Positions 17,871 to 26,575 are shown, counted from the first letter of the stretch. The stretch: DNA of 64,000 nt from Blastococcus sp. CPCC 205250 (GCF_019799925.1 NZ_JABGCG010000004.1:372001-436000), one strand, 5' to 3'. A program made the numbers and translations. The notes: generated by a model not told the origin, from the letters alone.

Positions 17871-18512
17871 ATGCCGACGTCGGAGAACGCACGCGCGGCC
17901 CTGCTGGACGCGGCGGAGCGGTGCTTCGCCGGGGCGGGGATCGCCCAGGTGTCCGACCGCAAGGTCGCCGACGCCGCCGGCAACACCAACCACTCGGCGG
18001 TCCGCTACTACTTCGGCGGGCGGGAGGGACTGCTGAGAGCGCTCATCGACCGCCATCTGCACGCGCTCGAGGAACCGCGCCGAGCCATGTTCGAGCGATC
18101 GGACTCCCTGCTCGGCGACGTCCGCAGCCTCGTGCTGCCCACGACCTCGGTGCTCGCCGCGCTCCCGCGGCCGACCTCGCGCGCGCGCTTCCTCGCCCAG
18201 GCGCTGCACGACCCGGCCACGGCGGCGCTGATGCGGCAGGCCGCCGGGTCCGCGCCGGCGGCGACGGTCATCGTCGGCTCCGTCGAGGCGCGGCTGAGCC
18301 ACCTGGACCGGCAGGTCGTCGCCGCCCGCATCCGCCTGGTCGTGGACATGGTCTCCACCGCGTGCGCGGACGTCGAGGCGCGCGCGGAGCGGGACGGGCA
18401 GGCTCCCCAGTGGCAGGCCGTCGGGAACTTCCTCGCCGACGCCATCGCGGGGATGCTGCTCGCGCCCATCAGCGGCACCGACGACCCTCCGTCCGCGACG
18501 CAGCTCAGCTGA
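17871..18512 (+). CDS. TetR-family regulator of the divergent membrane protein
   Basis: This 213-residue protein has an N-terminal TetR helix-turn-helix (residues about 8-55, with VADAAGNTNHSAVRYYFGGREGLL) and an alpha-helical ligand domain. The ATG at 17871 is preceded by GAGGAGG. It is divergent from the duplicated membrane protein with a 20-bp palindrome between them, the usual layout of a repressor and its exporter. Its 3' end overlaps the convergent gene at 18505 by eight bases. The ligand is unknown. Confidence 0.88.
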   Translation: MPTSENARAALLDAAERCFAGAGIAQVSDRKVADAAGNTNHSAVRYYFGGREGLLRALIDRHLHALEEPRRAMFERSDSLLGDVRSLVLPTTSVLAALPRPTSRARFLAQALHDPATAALMRQAAGSAPAATVIVGSVEARLSHLDRQVVAARIRLVVDMVSTACADVEARAERDGQAPQWQAVGNFLADAIAGMLLAPISGTDDPPSATQLS

Positions 18513-20499
18513 CGACGACGCGCGCCCTCGCCAGGTTGCGGATGCGCCCGTAGGACGTCCCCGCGTCCGCGGCTGGCTGCGCCGTTCCCCGGACCGTCAC
18601 GAAGTAGGTGCCGCTGGTCGCGAACGCGTGCCGGCGCTCGACGACGACGCGCGCGCCCGGCGCCGCGGTGGCGTCGGCGGCGAACTCCCCGCGGCCGTCG
18701 AGGTCCCACTCCACGACGACGACCTCGTCCCCTCGCTCCGGTGCCTCCGCGACGGCCCGCAGGACGACGTCCTGCCCGACGGCGACCTCGGCGCAGGAGC
18801 TCCCGTCCGCGGTCAGGGTGACGACCGGCTGCACGCCGTGCCGCTCCCCCGCCGTCGCCGGGACGACGACCTGGCCGTCGGCCACCTCGTAGCGCGTGCT
18901 GGCCAGCGGGGACTCGCCGCGCTCCACCCAGGCCGCGAGGTCGCGCAGCGCCCGGTGCAGGACGCCGAGGTAGCTGACCGTGTGCGTCGGGTCCGCCTGC
19001 ACCTCGTCGTCGTTGTGCAGGGCGTTGTCGACGTACCAGAGCCGGAAGGCGTCGTCGACGCCGTCGCCGAGGTGCTCGCGCACCTCGCCCCGGTACCAGT
19101 CGGCCTGCCAGGGGAACGCCTCCCGGTCGAGGAGACAGGCGACGACGATCATCTTCCCGGCGAAGCGGCCGGTCGGGAGGACTCCGGCGGCGGCCTGGGT
19201 GAAGAGCGGCCCGAGCAGCAGCGGCCGCTGTGGGTACCGCGGGCTCCCGTCCGGCTCCCGGAACTGATCCCAGACCGCGAAGTCGGGGCCCGGGTCCTGG
19301 TGTCGGTGGTAGGTCTGGGCGGCCAGCAGGCGGCTGTTGTCCACCCGGACGGCGTCGCCCGGCCGGAGCTCGGCCAGGGCCCCGCCGCCGCCAGCCGGGA
19401 GGACGACGACGTCGCCGACGACGCGCACCGGGCCGACCACCGCACCGGCGGCCGCTCCGGACTCCACCAGGAGCTCCGCGACCGAGGCGCTCCCCGGCGG
19501 CGCGGTGGACAGGCGGACCGCGACCGGCACCGACGGCGCGGCCCCTGCCCCGGCCCACGCGGTGTCGACGTTGCCGCCGTGGTCCCGCTCGACGGGCAGC
19601 CCGAGGCGCTGCGCCTCGCCGTCGTCGACCACGGCCACGACCGCGCAGCGGTGGTCGGCGCGGTCCCGGTGCACCGAGGAGGTGGGGTCCGCGCCCTCGT
19701 ACCCCGGCTCGGTCCAGAAGTCCGTGAAGTAGCCGGCGTCGGCCATCAGCAGGCCCGGGAACAGCGCCTCGAACGCGTGGATCCCCATCGTGCGGTGGTC
19801 GAACCAGGATCGCGGCGGGAAGCCCATCCGGGTCACCTCGGCCAGCGCCGCGCGCTCCTCGACGTCCAGGCCGGCTGACGGGTCGCCGCTCCCTCCCGGT
19901 TCGAGGGCGTCGACGATCCGGTCGAGACTGCGCCGCAGCACCCGCTGGGCGTGCATGCGGACGGTGAAGACGTTGGGGATCGCCACCGGCGACCCGATGA
20001 CGAAGGGCACGAAGCCGTCCCAGACCCCGGTGGTGTTCTCGGCGCCGCCGATCGTGCGGAACGCGCCGCCGCTGCCGCCGAAGGCGTAGCCGTACGGGCG
20101 GTGCTCGCCGTAGAGCCGCGCAGCCACCACGCGCGAGTACTGCGCCGCGGCGGCGTTGGCCCGGTAGGCGGCGACGGTGGGGTCGACCGCCGACCCCGGC
20201 CGGCCGCTCGCTCCGCCCCCGTTCGTCTCCACGAAGTACGCCCCGCAGGAGACGGCGAACCCGATCCGGTCCTGCTCGCCGGTCGCCGACTGCGCCAGGT
20301 GCTCGCTGAGCGGCACCGGCGTGACGTGCTGGAAGAACCGCTCCTCGTAGCGCTCCGCCAGCGGGAAGTAGAAGGAGAACCTGGTCTCGCTCCCGTGGAA
20401 GCCACCGTGCACGTAACGGTGCGGGACCGGGGCCGACCGCTCCTCCTCCACGTCGACGTAGGGCTCGCTGAACTCGTCCGGGGCGGTCACGCCGGCCAT
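18505..20499 (-). CDS. Tannase/hydrolase-like protein with C-terminal PKD-like domain, function unknown
   Basis: This 664-residue protein is not clearly assigned. The segment GYAFGGSGGAFRTIGGAEN near residue 145, followed by a VWDGFVPFVIGSP stretch, resembles the nucleophile elbow region of tannase/feruloyl-esterase-like alpha/beta hydrolases (GxSxG followed by a P-rich 'DG' loop). A His-rich region near residue 490 (HNDDEVQADPTHT) could hold other active-site residues. Residues about 570-660 form a beta-rich region with WDLDGRGEF, typical of PKD domains. There is no clear signal peptide. The ATG at 20499 has a weak ribosome-binding site. It stands alone between convergent and divergent neighbours. 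Confidence 0.6.
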   Translation of the reverse strand: MAGVTAPDEFSEPYVDVEEERSAPVPHRYVHGGFHGSETRFSFYFPLAERYEERFFQHVTPVPLSEHLAQSATGEQDRIGFAVSCGAYFVETNGGGASGRPGSAVDPTVAAYRANAAAAQYSRVVAARLYGEHRPYGYAFGGSGGAFRTIGGAENTTGVWDGFVPFVIGSPVAIPNVFTVRMHAQRVLRRSLDRIVDALEPGGSGDPSAGLDVEERAALAEVTRMGFPPRSWFDHRTMGIHAFEALFPGLLMADAGYFTDFWTEPGYEGADPTSSVHRDRADHRCAVVAVVDDGEAQRLGLPVERDHGGNVDTAWAGAGAAPSVPVAVRLSTAPPGSASVAELLVESGAAAGAVVGPVRVVGDVVVLPAGGGGALAELRPGDAVRVDNSRLLAAQTYHRHQDPGPDFAVWDQFREPDGSPRYPQRPLLLGPLFTQAAAGVLPTGRFAGKMIVVACLLDREAFPWQADWYRGEVREHLGDGVDDAFRLWYVDNALHNDDEVQADPTHTVSYLGVLHRALRDLAAWVERGESPLASTRYEVADGQVVVPATAGERHGVQPVVTLTADGSSCAEVAVGQDVVLRAVAEAPERGDEVVVVEWDLDGRGEFAADATAAPGARVVVERRHAFATSGTYFVTVRGTAQPAADAGTSYGRIRNLARARVVVS

Positions 20500-20623
20500 C
20501 GTGCCTGGTCCGGCGGACGGGCTCCAGGCGGTGGCTCCTCCGTCGCCCGGCTCTGCGACATGCTCGGAGCCGCGACGACGTCGGCGCGAACCCGCGGCCG
20601 ATCAGCGCACGGCGAGGAGACAC

Positions 20624-21706
20624 ATGAACGCTGCGAGGACCACCGCCCCCATCCGCGTCGTCCAGTGGGCGACGGGCAACATCGGCTCGCGGTCGCTGCG
20701 CGCCGTCCTCGAACACCCCGGGCTCGAGCTCGTCGGGGCGTACGTGACCGATCCGGCCAAGGTGGGGCAGGACGCCGGCACGCTCGCCGGCACCGACGCC
20801 ACCACGGGGGTGCGGGCGACCGACGACGCCGATGCCGTCGTCGGGCTCCGGGCCGACGTCGCGCTCTACATGCCGCTGCGCTGCGACTTCGACGAGGTGT
20901 GCCGGCTGCTCGCCGCCGGCACGGACGTCGTGACGACCCGCGGGGAGTTCCACCACCCGGCGAGCCTCGACCCCGACGTGCGGGCCCGTGTCGAGGAGGC
21001 CTGCACGACCGGGGGTACGTCGATCCACAGCACCGGCAGCAGCCCCGGGTTCATCACCGAGGCGCTGCCGCTGGTCCTGACCTCCCTCGCCCGACGCCTG
21101 GACCACCTGTCCATCGACGAGTACGCCGATCTCTCCCGGCGCGACTCCCCCGCGCTCCTGTTCGACGTCATGGGGTTCGGCAAGCGCCCGGACGAGCTGG
21201 GCACCAGCCGGTCCGCGCACCTGGTCCAGGCGTTCGGCCCGTCGCTGCGGGTCACCGCCGAGGCGCTGGGCCTGCCGCTGGACACCGTCGAGGCGACCGG
21301 TGAACTGGCCGTGGCCACGCGCGACGTGGAGATCGCCGCCGGCGCCCTGCGCGCCGGCACGGTCGCCGGTCAGCGCACCACCGTGTCCGGGCTGCGCGAC
21401 GGCGTCGAGCTGATCCGGTTCCGCCCGACGTGGGTGTGCACCCCCGAGATCGACGCCGACTGGGAGCTCCAGGCGACCGGCTGGCGGGTGCAGGTGGCCG
21501 GGGACACCCCGCTCGACGTCCGCGTCGAGTTCGCCGTCCCCCTCGAGCGGATGGCCGAGTACTCCCCCGGGTTCACCGCCCACCGGGCCGTCAACGCCGT
21601 CGCCGCCGTGCACGCCGCCGAACCCGGCATCCGGACGACCGCCGACCTGCCCCAGGTGGTCGCCGAGCTCGGCGCCCCGCGGACGGACGCGCAGGCAGGG
21701 GCGTAG
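20624..21706 (+). CDS. Dihydrodipicolinate-reductase-like NAD(P) oxidoreductase
   Basis: This 360-residue protein begins with a Rossmann segment, VVQWATGNIGSRSLRAVLE (residues about 12-30), typical of dihydrodipicolinate-reductase-like proteins of actinobacteria and of 2,4-diaminopentanoate dehydrogenase. The central HSTGSSPGFITEALPLVL segment is also characteristic. It is unlikely to be the lysine-pathway enzyme: it is longer and sits among catabolic genes. The ATG at 20624 is preceded by GAGGAGA. It is divergent from the 664-residue protein and ends at a hairpin facing the P450 ferredoxin. Confidence 0.75.
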   Translation: MNAARTTAPIRVVQWATGNIGSRSLRAVLEHPGLELVGAYVTDPAKVGQDAGTLAGTDATTGVRATDDADAVVGLRADVALYMPLRCDFDEVCRLLAAGTDVVTTRGEFHHPASLDPDVRARVEEACTTGGTSIHSTGSSPGFITEALPLVLTSLARRLDHLSIDEYADLSRRDSPALLFDVMGFGKRPDELGTSRSAHLVQAFGPSLRVTAEALGLPLDTVEATGELAVATRDVEIAAGALRAGTVAGQRTTVSGLRDGVELIRFRPTWVCTPEIDADWELQATGWRVQVAGDTPLDVRVEFAVPLERMAEYSPGFTAHRAVNAVAAVHAAEPGIRTTADLPQVVAELGAPRTDAQAGA

Positions 21707-21711
21707 GGAGC

Positions 21712-21748
21712 CGGTGCGGTCCGGACCCGGAGGGGCCGGACCGCACCG
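21712..21748. terminator. Bidirectional hairpin terminator
   Basis: Perfect 13-bp arms CGGTGCGGTCCGG (21712-21724) and its complement (21736-21748) with an 11-base loop separate the convergent gene ends at 21706 and 21755. Confidence 0.8.
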
Positions 21749-21754
21749 CTCACG

Positions 21755-21964
21755 TCACTCCTCGGCCTCACCGGCGATGCTGAGCGCCCCGGTCGGGCAC
21801 GCCGAGATCGCGTCCCGGACCTCCTCCTCCGAGCCCCCCTCGGGGTCGAGGACGTACGCGATCGTCGACTCGTCCTGGGCGAAGGTGCTCGGTGCGTAGA
21901 TGGTGCACTGACCGGACCCCATGCAGAGGTCGCGGTTCACGCGGATGTCCAGGCTCAACTCCAC
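21755..21964 (-). CDS. [3Fe-4S] ferredoxin, P450 redox partner
   Basis: This 69-residue ferredoxin has Cys14, Cys20 and Cys56, with a Ser at position 17 where a fourth ligand would be. That is the pattern of [3Fe-4S] ferredoxins serving actinobacterial P450s, with CPTGAL at the third cysteine. It would carry electrons from a reductase to the P450 encoded just upstream, 13 bp away on the same strand. The GTG at 21964 has GAGGA almost touching it, so the exact start is uncertain; a TTG two codons later is an alternative. No ferredoxin reductase is encoded nearby. Confidence 0.9.
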   Translation of the reverse strand: MELSLDIRVNRDLCMGSGQCTIYAPSTFAQDESTIAYVLDPEGGSEEEVRDAISACPTGALSIAGEAEE

Positions 21965-21977
21965 TCCTCGGTCGTCG

Positions 21978-23249
21978 TCAGCGGGTGAACTCGAGGTGCA
22001 GCTGCATCAGGCCGCGGAACATGAACGTGGGCATGTACTGATACCGGCGGGCGCCCGCCGGGCCGTGGTGCTCCTCGGAGATGGTGACGTCCGCGGTCCG
22101 GTCGAACAGCCGCTCGATCGAGATACGCACCTCGGAGCGCGCCAGGGGCGCCCCCGGGCAGGTGTGCACGCCGTGCCCGAAGGCCACGTGCCGTCGCACG
22201 TTGGCCCGGTCGGTGTGGAACTCCATCGGGTTCTCGAACTGGCGGGGGTCCCGGTTGGCCGCCCCGTGCAGCACGAGGACCCGGCTGCCCGCGGGCAGGT
22301 CCACGCCTCCGAGCGTGGTCGACTTCCGGACCAGCCGGAAGACCCCCTTGACCGGCCCCTGGGTGCGCAGCGTCTCCTCGAGGAACCGCGGGATCAGCGC
22401 GCGGTCGTCCCGCAGCGCCCGCTGCAGCTCCGGGTCGTCCCCGATGATCTGCAGGGCCGTGCCGAGCAGGCGGACGGTGGTCTCCTGGCCCGCGGCGAAC
22501 AGGTTGGACGCGATGCGCGCGACCTCGAGCGGCTCGGGGACCGTGCCGTCGGGGAAGGTCGCGGTGGCCATGCCGGTCAGCACGTCCGCCCGCGGCTCGC
22601 GCCGGCGTTCCTCGATCCGCTCGACGAAGTAGTCGTACAGCGGCGACAGGGAGCGGTGCAGGGACTTGTCCTGTGGCTTCGACTCCCCCAGCGGCCCTCC
22701 CAGGCCCATGATCGAGAGCAGCCGCTGGTGGTCGGACTCGGGCACACCGAGCAGGTCGGCGATGATGAGCAGGGTGTACGGCTGGGCGTAGTCGTCGATG
22801 TACTCGCAGCCGCCGCGGTCCAGGACGGCGTCGAGCTGGCGGTCGGTCAGGCGGTGGATGAACTCCTCGTTCTCCTGCAGGCGCTTCGGCGTGATGAGCC
22901 CCATCAGCAGCGCCCGGTGCGCCGTGTGCCGGGGCGGGTCGAACGTGACGATCTGGTCGCCCTGCGCCATCTGGCCGCGGTACTGCTCGACGAGGTCGGT
23001 GATGTCGTCCCCCGACACCTCGACGCCCTCGGGGAACGGGGACATCGGGCCGGTGACCACGTTGGCCGACGAGAAGGTCTCGTGGTCGCGGAAGACCGTG
23101 AGCGCCTCCTCGAAGCCGGAGACGATCGCGCAGCCGTACCGGGCGTCCATGTACACCGGGTGCTCGCGGACCAGGGAGTCGTAGTAGGCGTAGGGATCGA
23201 CCGCCGTCGCCTTGTCGGTGAAGGGGTCGATCGCGGTGACGTCGGTCAT
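21978..23249 (-). CDS. Cytochrome P450
   Basis: This 423-residue soluble bacterial P450 has the I-helix AGQETT, the ExxR motif in EETLR and the heme loop FGHGVHTCPGAPLA with Cys364 as the proximal ligand. It should hydroxylate a hydrophobic substrate. The I-helix has Glu-Thr-Thr, so the usual acid-alcohol pair is present. It is the middle gene of an SDR-P450-ferredoxin operon, and the SDR may oxidise the alcohol formed. The ATG at 23249 has only a weak ribosome-binding site. The P450 subfamily cannot be told by eye. Confidence 0.95.
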   Translation of the reverse strand: MTDVTAIDPFTDKATAVDPYAYYDSLVREHPVYMDARYGCAIVSGFEEALTVFRDHETFSSANVVTGPMSPFPEGVEVSGDDITDLVEQYRGQMAQGDQIVTFDPPRHTAHRALLMGLITPKRLQENEEFIHRLTDRQLDAVLDRGGCEYIDDYAQPYTLLIIADLLGVPESDHQRLLSIMGLGGPLGESKPQDKSLHRSLSPLYDYFVERIEERRREPRADVLTGMATATFPDGTVPEPLEVARIASNLFAAGQETTVRLLGTALQIIGDDPELQRALRDDRALIPRFLEETLRTQGPVKGVFRLVRKSTTLGGVDLPAGSRVLVLHGAANRDPRQFENPMEFHTDRANVRRHVAFGHGVHTCPGAPLARSEVRISIERLFDRTADVTISEEHHGPAGARRYQYMPTFMFRGLMQLHLEFTR

Positions 23250-23321
23250 CCGTCGGCTCCAGTTCTGCTGGGATCGGGATCGGTCAGGTGGGGATGTGCG
23301 TGTGCCGGGTGCTGCACCGGC

Positions 23322-24089
23322 TCACCCGCGGGGGCCGCCGGCCACGTAGAGGACCTGTCCGGAGACGAAGCCGGCGCCCTCGCTGGCGAAGAAGGAGACG
23401 GCGTGGGCGATGTCGTCGACCTGGCCGACCCGGCCCACGGGGATGCCCTTGGCCCGCTCTGCGGCGTAGTCGTCCCAGTCCCGCCCGATGCGCGCGGCGG
23501 TGGCCCGGGTCATGTCGGACTCGACGAGGCCGGGCGCCACCACGTTGGCGGTCACGCCGAATCTGCCGAGCTCGATGGCCAGGGTCTTGGTGAGACCCTG
23601 CAGGCCGGCCTTGGCCGCGGAGTAGTTCGCCTGGCCGCGGTTGCCCAGCGCCGCCGTGGAGGACAGGTTGACGATCCGGCCCCACCCGGCGTCGACCATG
23701 TGCGCCTGCGCCGCGCGGGTCATGAGGAACGACCCGCGCAGGTGCACCGCCATGACGGTGTCCCAGTCGCTGTCGCTCATCTTGAACAGCATGTTGTCGC
23801 GCAGGACGCCGGCGTTGTTGACCAGGACGACCGGCGGGCCGAGCTCGGCGGCGATCCGGTCGACGGCGGCGGCCACCTGCTCGCTGTCGCTCACGTCGGC
23901 CCCGACGCCGAGGGCGAGGCCGCCGGCGGCCTCGATCGCCTCGACGGTGCCCTTGGTGGCCGCCTCGTCCAGGTCCAGGACCGCGACGGCCAGACCGTCA
24001 CTCGCCAGCCGCTTCGCGGTCGCGGCACCGATGCCGCGGGCCGCGCCGGTGACGACGGCGACCCGCTGGCCGCCAGTGGATGCGCTCAT
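23322..24089 (-). CDS. Short-chain dehydrogenase/reductase (FabG-like)
   Basis: This 255-residue SDR has the TGAARGIG nucleotide-binding motif near residue 15, NNAG near residue 90, and a catalytic Ser with Tyr/Lys in NYSAAKAGLQG. It would oxidise or reduce an alcohol or ketone, perhaps the product of the P450 encoded 72 bp downstream. The ATG at 24089 follows GGAGAGGGG. The longer reading to 24140 lacks a good site. A match to CTGACATCGACGTC lies about 140 bp upstream. FabG-type SDRs are broad, so the substrate is open. Confidence 0.88.
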   Translation of the reverse strand: MSASTGGQRVAVVTGAARGIGAATAKRLASDGLAVAVLDLDEAATKGTVEAIEAAGGLALGVGADVSDSEQVAAAVDRIAAELGPPVVLVNNAGVLRDNMLFKMSDSDWDTVMAVHLRGSFLMTRAAQAHMVDAGWGRIVNLSSTAALGNRGQANYSAAKAGLQGLTKTLAIELGRFGVTANVVAPGLVESDMTRATAARIGRDWDDYAAERAKGIPVGRVGQVDDIAHAVSFFASEGAGFVSGQVLYVAGGPRG

Positions 24090-24228
24090 GCTGCCCCTCT
24101 CCTGCTGCTGGACCACGGGTGAGCCCTGCAGCGCGGGCACGCCCGTGCCCCCGTCAGGGAGGCGACCGCTGCCGCGAGGCGGCTCATCGGTCGGAGTGTC
24201 ACAGACCTCCGACCCACGAACAAGAGTC

Positions 24229-24242
24229 GACGTCGAAGTCAG
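24229..24242 (-). promoter_or_regulatory. CTGACATCGACGTC-type site 1
   Basis: On the minus strand it reads CTGACTTCGACGTC, 13 of 14 positions matching the motif repeated at eight promoters of this window. It lies upstream of the SDR-P450-ferredoxin operon. Confidence 0.6.
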
Positions 24243-24276
24243 TATTCGGGCTGCACCCCGGAACGCCCACCGGCGG

Positions 24277-24564
24277 TCAGGGCCGCTGGAGACCCTCGAC
24301 GATGACGGCCCGGTAGTCCGCCGCCCTGAGCCGGTGCGGGAGTGCGGCCTGGTAGCCGGGGCTCTCGTACCAGGCCCGCGCGTCCTCGGCCGTCGGGAAC
24401 CGGAGGAGCACGACGCCGTCCGGCGCCTCGCCCTCCAGGGTCTCGATGTCGCCGTAGACGACCAGCGGCTCCAGCGAGGAGGAGCCTTCGGCCTCGCGGT
24501 TCAACCGCTGGTACTCGGCCAGCTCAGCCGGATCCCGGACCGGACCCTCGCGCAGGAAGATCAT
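24277..24564 (-). CDS. DUF1330-family small protein
   Basis: This 95-residue protein of the DUF1330 dimeric alpha-beta-barrel type has LRFPTAEDARAWYESPGYQ, the family signature. Members are small and mostly uncharacterised. The ATG at 24564 lies within a conserved AAYMIF start region: the reading frame continues upstream as SDIAAY without a canonical start codon, although GGGAGG sits 11-16 bases before the ATG. It is the third gene of the TauD-SDR-DUF1330 set, 54 bp after the SDR. Confidence 0.75.
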   Translation of the reverse strand: MIFLREGPVRDPAELAEYQRLNREAEGSSSLEPLVVYGDIETLEGEAPDGVVLLRFPTAEDARAWYESPGYQAALPHRLRAADYRAVIVEGLQRP

Positions 24565-24618
24565 GTAGGCAGCGATGTCGGACCTCCCAGACGTGACACC
24601 GGCGGCCCGCGAGCGTGG

Positions 24619-25368
24619 TCAGGAGACCACCCGCCCGCCGCTGACCCCGATCGTCTGCCCCGTGACGTAGCCGGTCGCGTCCAGGCACAGCCAGGCACAG
24701 GCGTTGGCGATGTCCTCGGGTTCACCGACGCGACGCACCGGGATCGTCTTCGCGAGGGCGTCGAGCGGGAGGTTGAACTTCACCGCGTTCGCGTCGGCCA
24801 TGATCGTCCCCATCACCGAGCCGGGCGGGATGTTGTTCACGGTGATCCCGAGCGGACCCAGTTCCTGCGCCAGCGAGCGCGTCAAGGTGATGACCGCGCC
24901 CTTGGAGGACGAGTACGCGGCCATGTTCACCGCACCGGTCTGCGCCGAGGAGGAGGAGATGTTGACGATCCGGCCCCAGCCGGCCGCCTTCATGTCCGGC
25001 AGCGTCTCCTGGGTGAGGATGAACGTGCCCTTGACGTTCACGGCGTAGACGGAGTCCCACAGCTCGTCCGTCGTCTGCTCCAGCGGCGTGAAGTCCGTGA
25101 CGCCGGCGTTGTTCACCAGGATCGTGACGGGGCCGAGCGCCTCGCGGCACGCGGCGAGCGCGGCCTGGACCTGGTCCCGCTTCGAGATGTCGGCGCCCAG
25201 GGCCACCGCCTTGCCCCCGGCGGTCTCGATGGCCGAGACGGTGTCCGCGCAACGGTCGGCGTCCAGGTCCAGGACGCCGACGGCGACACCGTCCTGGGCC
25301 AGTCGCTTGGCGCAGGCGGCGCCGATGCCCGCCGCGGCACCGGAGACGATGGCAACTCTCGTGGTCAC
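24619..25368 (-). CDS. Short-chain dehydrogenase/reductase (FabG-like)
   Basis: This 249-residue SDR has SGAAAGIG at the N-terminus, NNAG near residue 90 and the catalytic Tyr/Lys in AAYSSSKGA. It lies 126 bp downstream of the TauD dioxygenase on the same strand and may act on its product. The GTG at 25368 follows AAGGACAGCGA. Directly upstream are five and a half copies of an 8-bp repeat, so the distance from the promoter or leader to this start could vary by slippage. It is about as similar to the SDR at 23322 as two ordinary FabG-like paralogues. Confidence 0.87.
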   Translation of the reverse strand: MTTRVAIVSGAAAGIGAACAKRLAQDGVAVGVLDLDADRCADTVSAIETAGGKAVALGADISKRDQVQAALAACREALGPVTILVNNAGVTDFTPLEQTTDELWDSVYAVNVKGTFILTQETLPDMKAAGWGRIVNISSSSAQTGAVNMAAYSSSKGAVITLTRSLAQELGPLGITVNNIPPGSVMGTIMADANAVKFNLPLDALAKTIPVRRVGEPEDIANACAWLCLDATGYVTGQTIGVSGGRVVS

Positions 25369-25379
25369 TCGCTGTCCTT

Positions 25380-25427
25380 GTCTGTCCGTCTGTCCGTCTG
25401 TCCGTCTGTCCGTCTGTCCGTCTGTCG
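25380..25427. repeat. 8-bp tandem repeat upstream of an SDR start
   Basis: Five perfect copies of GTCTGTCC and a sixth with one mismatch lie 12 bases upstream of the GTG at 25368. The unit is not a multiple of three and is intergenic, so copy changes would alter leader length rather than protein. Confidence 0.92.
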
Positions 25428-25494
25428 ACGTCTCTGCGACGTCGATCGATGTGCTCCGGGTGGGCGGGGCGAACCCACCGCCGGCCCCGCCGCG

Positions 25495-26328
25495 TCAGGC
25501 GAAGGGCTCCTCGCCCTCGAGCTTGGTCCGGTGCATCATCCGGCCGCTGTCGGCCGGGTAGGCCTCGGCCTTGTGCATCGTGCCGGTGTTGTCCCAGACG
25601 ACCATGTCGCCGACGGTCCACCGGTGCCGGTAGACGAACCGGTCCTGGGTGGCGTGGTCGCGCAGACGGCTCAGCAGGGCCCACCCCTCGCGCAGGTCCA
25701 TCCCCTCCACGTGGGACGCCGTCGAGCCCAGGACGAGCGACCTGCGGCCGGAGCGGTGCTTCCAGACCAGCGGCAGGACCTTGGGCTCGAAGCGCTGCCA
25801 CGCGCGCAGCGTCTCCGAAGTCGGCTCCGGGTCGACGTAGCGCTGCGCCACCTCGAACATGTGCACGACCCGCAACTGCTCGAGCGCCTCCTGCTCGGCG
25901 GAGGGGAGGTCGTCGTACGCCGCATAGGTGTTGGCGAAGAGCGTGTCACCACCGATCGGGGACAACCGCCGCGCGCTCAGCACCGACGCCAGGATCGGCA
26001 CGTCGGACATCGTGCCGTCGATGTGCCAGTAGAACGCGCCCTTGAGGTACTCCGCCGCCGGGTTCTCCAGCGGGTCCATCGTGACCTTGTAGATGTTGCC
26101 CTCGCCCTCGTCGACGATCCGGCCGAGGGTGCGGGTGAAGGCCACCTGTTGCTCGTCGGTCAGGCCGATGCCCGGGAACACGACCACGCCGCGCTGCTCG
26201 AGCAGGGCGCGGATGTCCGTCGCCAGGACGCCGCTGAGCAGCGTGTCGACGTCGCTCTCGATCGCCGTCCCGATCCGCGGCGCCAGGTCGCGGTGCCGGA
26301 GCGCTGCGGTGGTGGCCTGGGTCTGCAT
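25495..26328 (-). CDS. TauD/TfdA-family Fe(II)/2-oxoglutarate dioxygenase
   Basis: This 277-residue non-heme iron dioxygenase has the facial triad His102/Asp104 (WHIDGT) and His252 (TGTMHKAEAY), plus Arg267 to hold 2-oxoglutarate (MMHRTK). Family members hydroxylate sulfonates, phenoxyacetates and other acids next to a heteroatom. The substrate is unknown. The ATG at 26328 follows GAAGAGGTG. It is the first gene of a TauD-SDR-DUF1330 set. A TAATCAGTC-type site lies 46-59 bp upstream, shared in type with the Rieske operon promoter. Confidence 0.9.
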   Translation of the reverse strand: MQTQATTAALRHRDLAPRIGTAIESDVDTLLSGVLATDIRALLEQRGVVVFPGIGLTDEQQVAFTRTLGRIVDEGEGNIYKVTMDPLENPAAEYLKGAFYWHIDGTMSDVPILASVLSARRLSPIGGDTLFANTYAAYDDLPSAEQEALEQLRVVHMFEVAQRYVDPEPTSETLRAWQRFEPKVLPLVWKHRSGRRSLVLGSTASHVEGMDLREGWALLSRLRDHATQDRFVYRHRWTVGDMVVWDNTGTMHKAEAYPADSGRMMHRTKLEGEEPFA

Positions 26329-26373
26329 GACACCTCTTCGACGGGGCTGCCCGACGACGGGCGCCGGAGGGCT

Positions 26374-26387
26374 TAGGCGACTGATTA
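26374..26387. promoter_or_regulatory. TAATCAGTC-type operator in front of tauD-like gene
   Basis: TAGGCGACTGATTA shares GACTGATTA and overall layout with TAATCGACTGATTA at 41510-41523. It lies in the divergent region between the dioxygenase (26328) and the hydratase-like gene (26576). Confidence 0.5.
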
Positions 26388-26575
26388 ATACCTGCCGCTA
26401 GTGTGTCCGTCAACACACGTACGCCACCCCGGCACGCCCGGACCGGATGCCCGGTCCGCCGATCGCGCGGCGCCCCGACGGAGGTCGGCAGCCCACCGCG
26501 ACAGCGGTCGCGCCCGGGGTGGGCCGCTCACGTTCCCCGCCTCTGGGGACGTCACTTCCACCTGGACGGAGAGCC

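Noticed and set aside
14431..18036. Long plus-strand open frame of 1201 codons
   Set aside because: It is antisense to gnd and to the duplicated membrane protein. That membrane protein has clear helices and a ribosome-binding site on the other strand.
18008..21613. Long minus-strand open frame of 1201 codons
   Set aside because: It overlaps the TetR gene, the 664-residue protein and the reductase-like gene in wrong frames, with no domain signal and shadow-type composition.
25380..25427. Short CRISPR array
   Set aside because: The units are contiguous octamers without spacers, so this is a simple tandem repeat.
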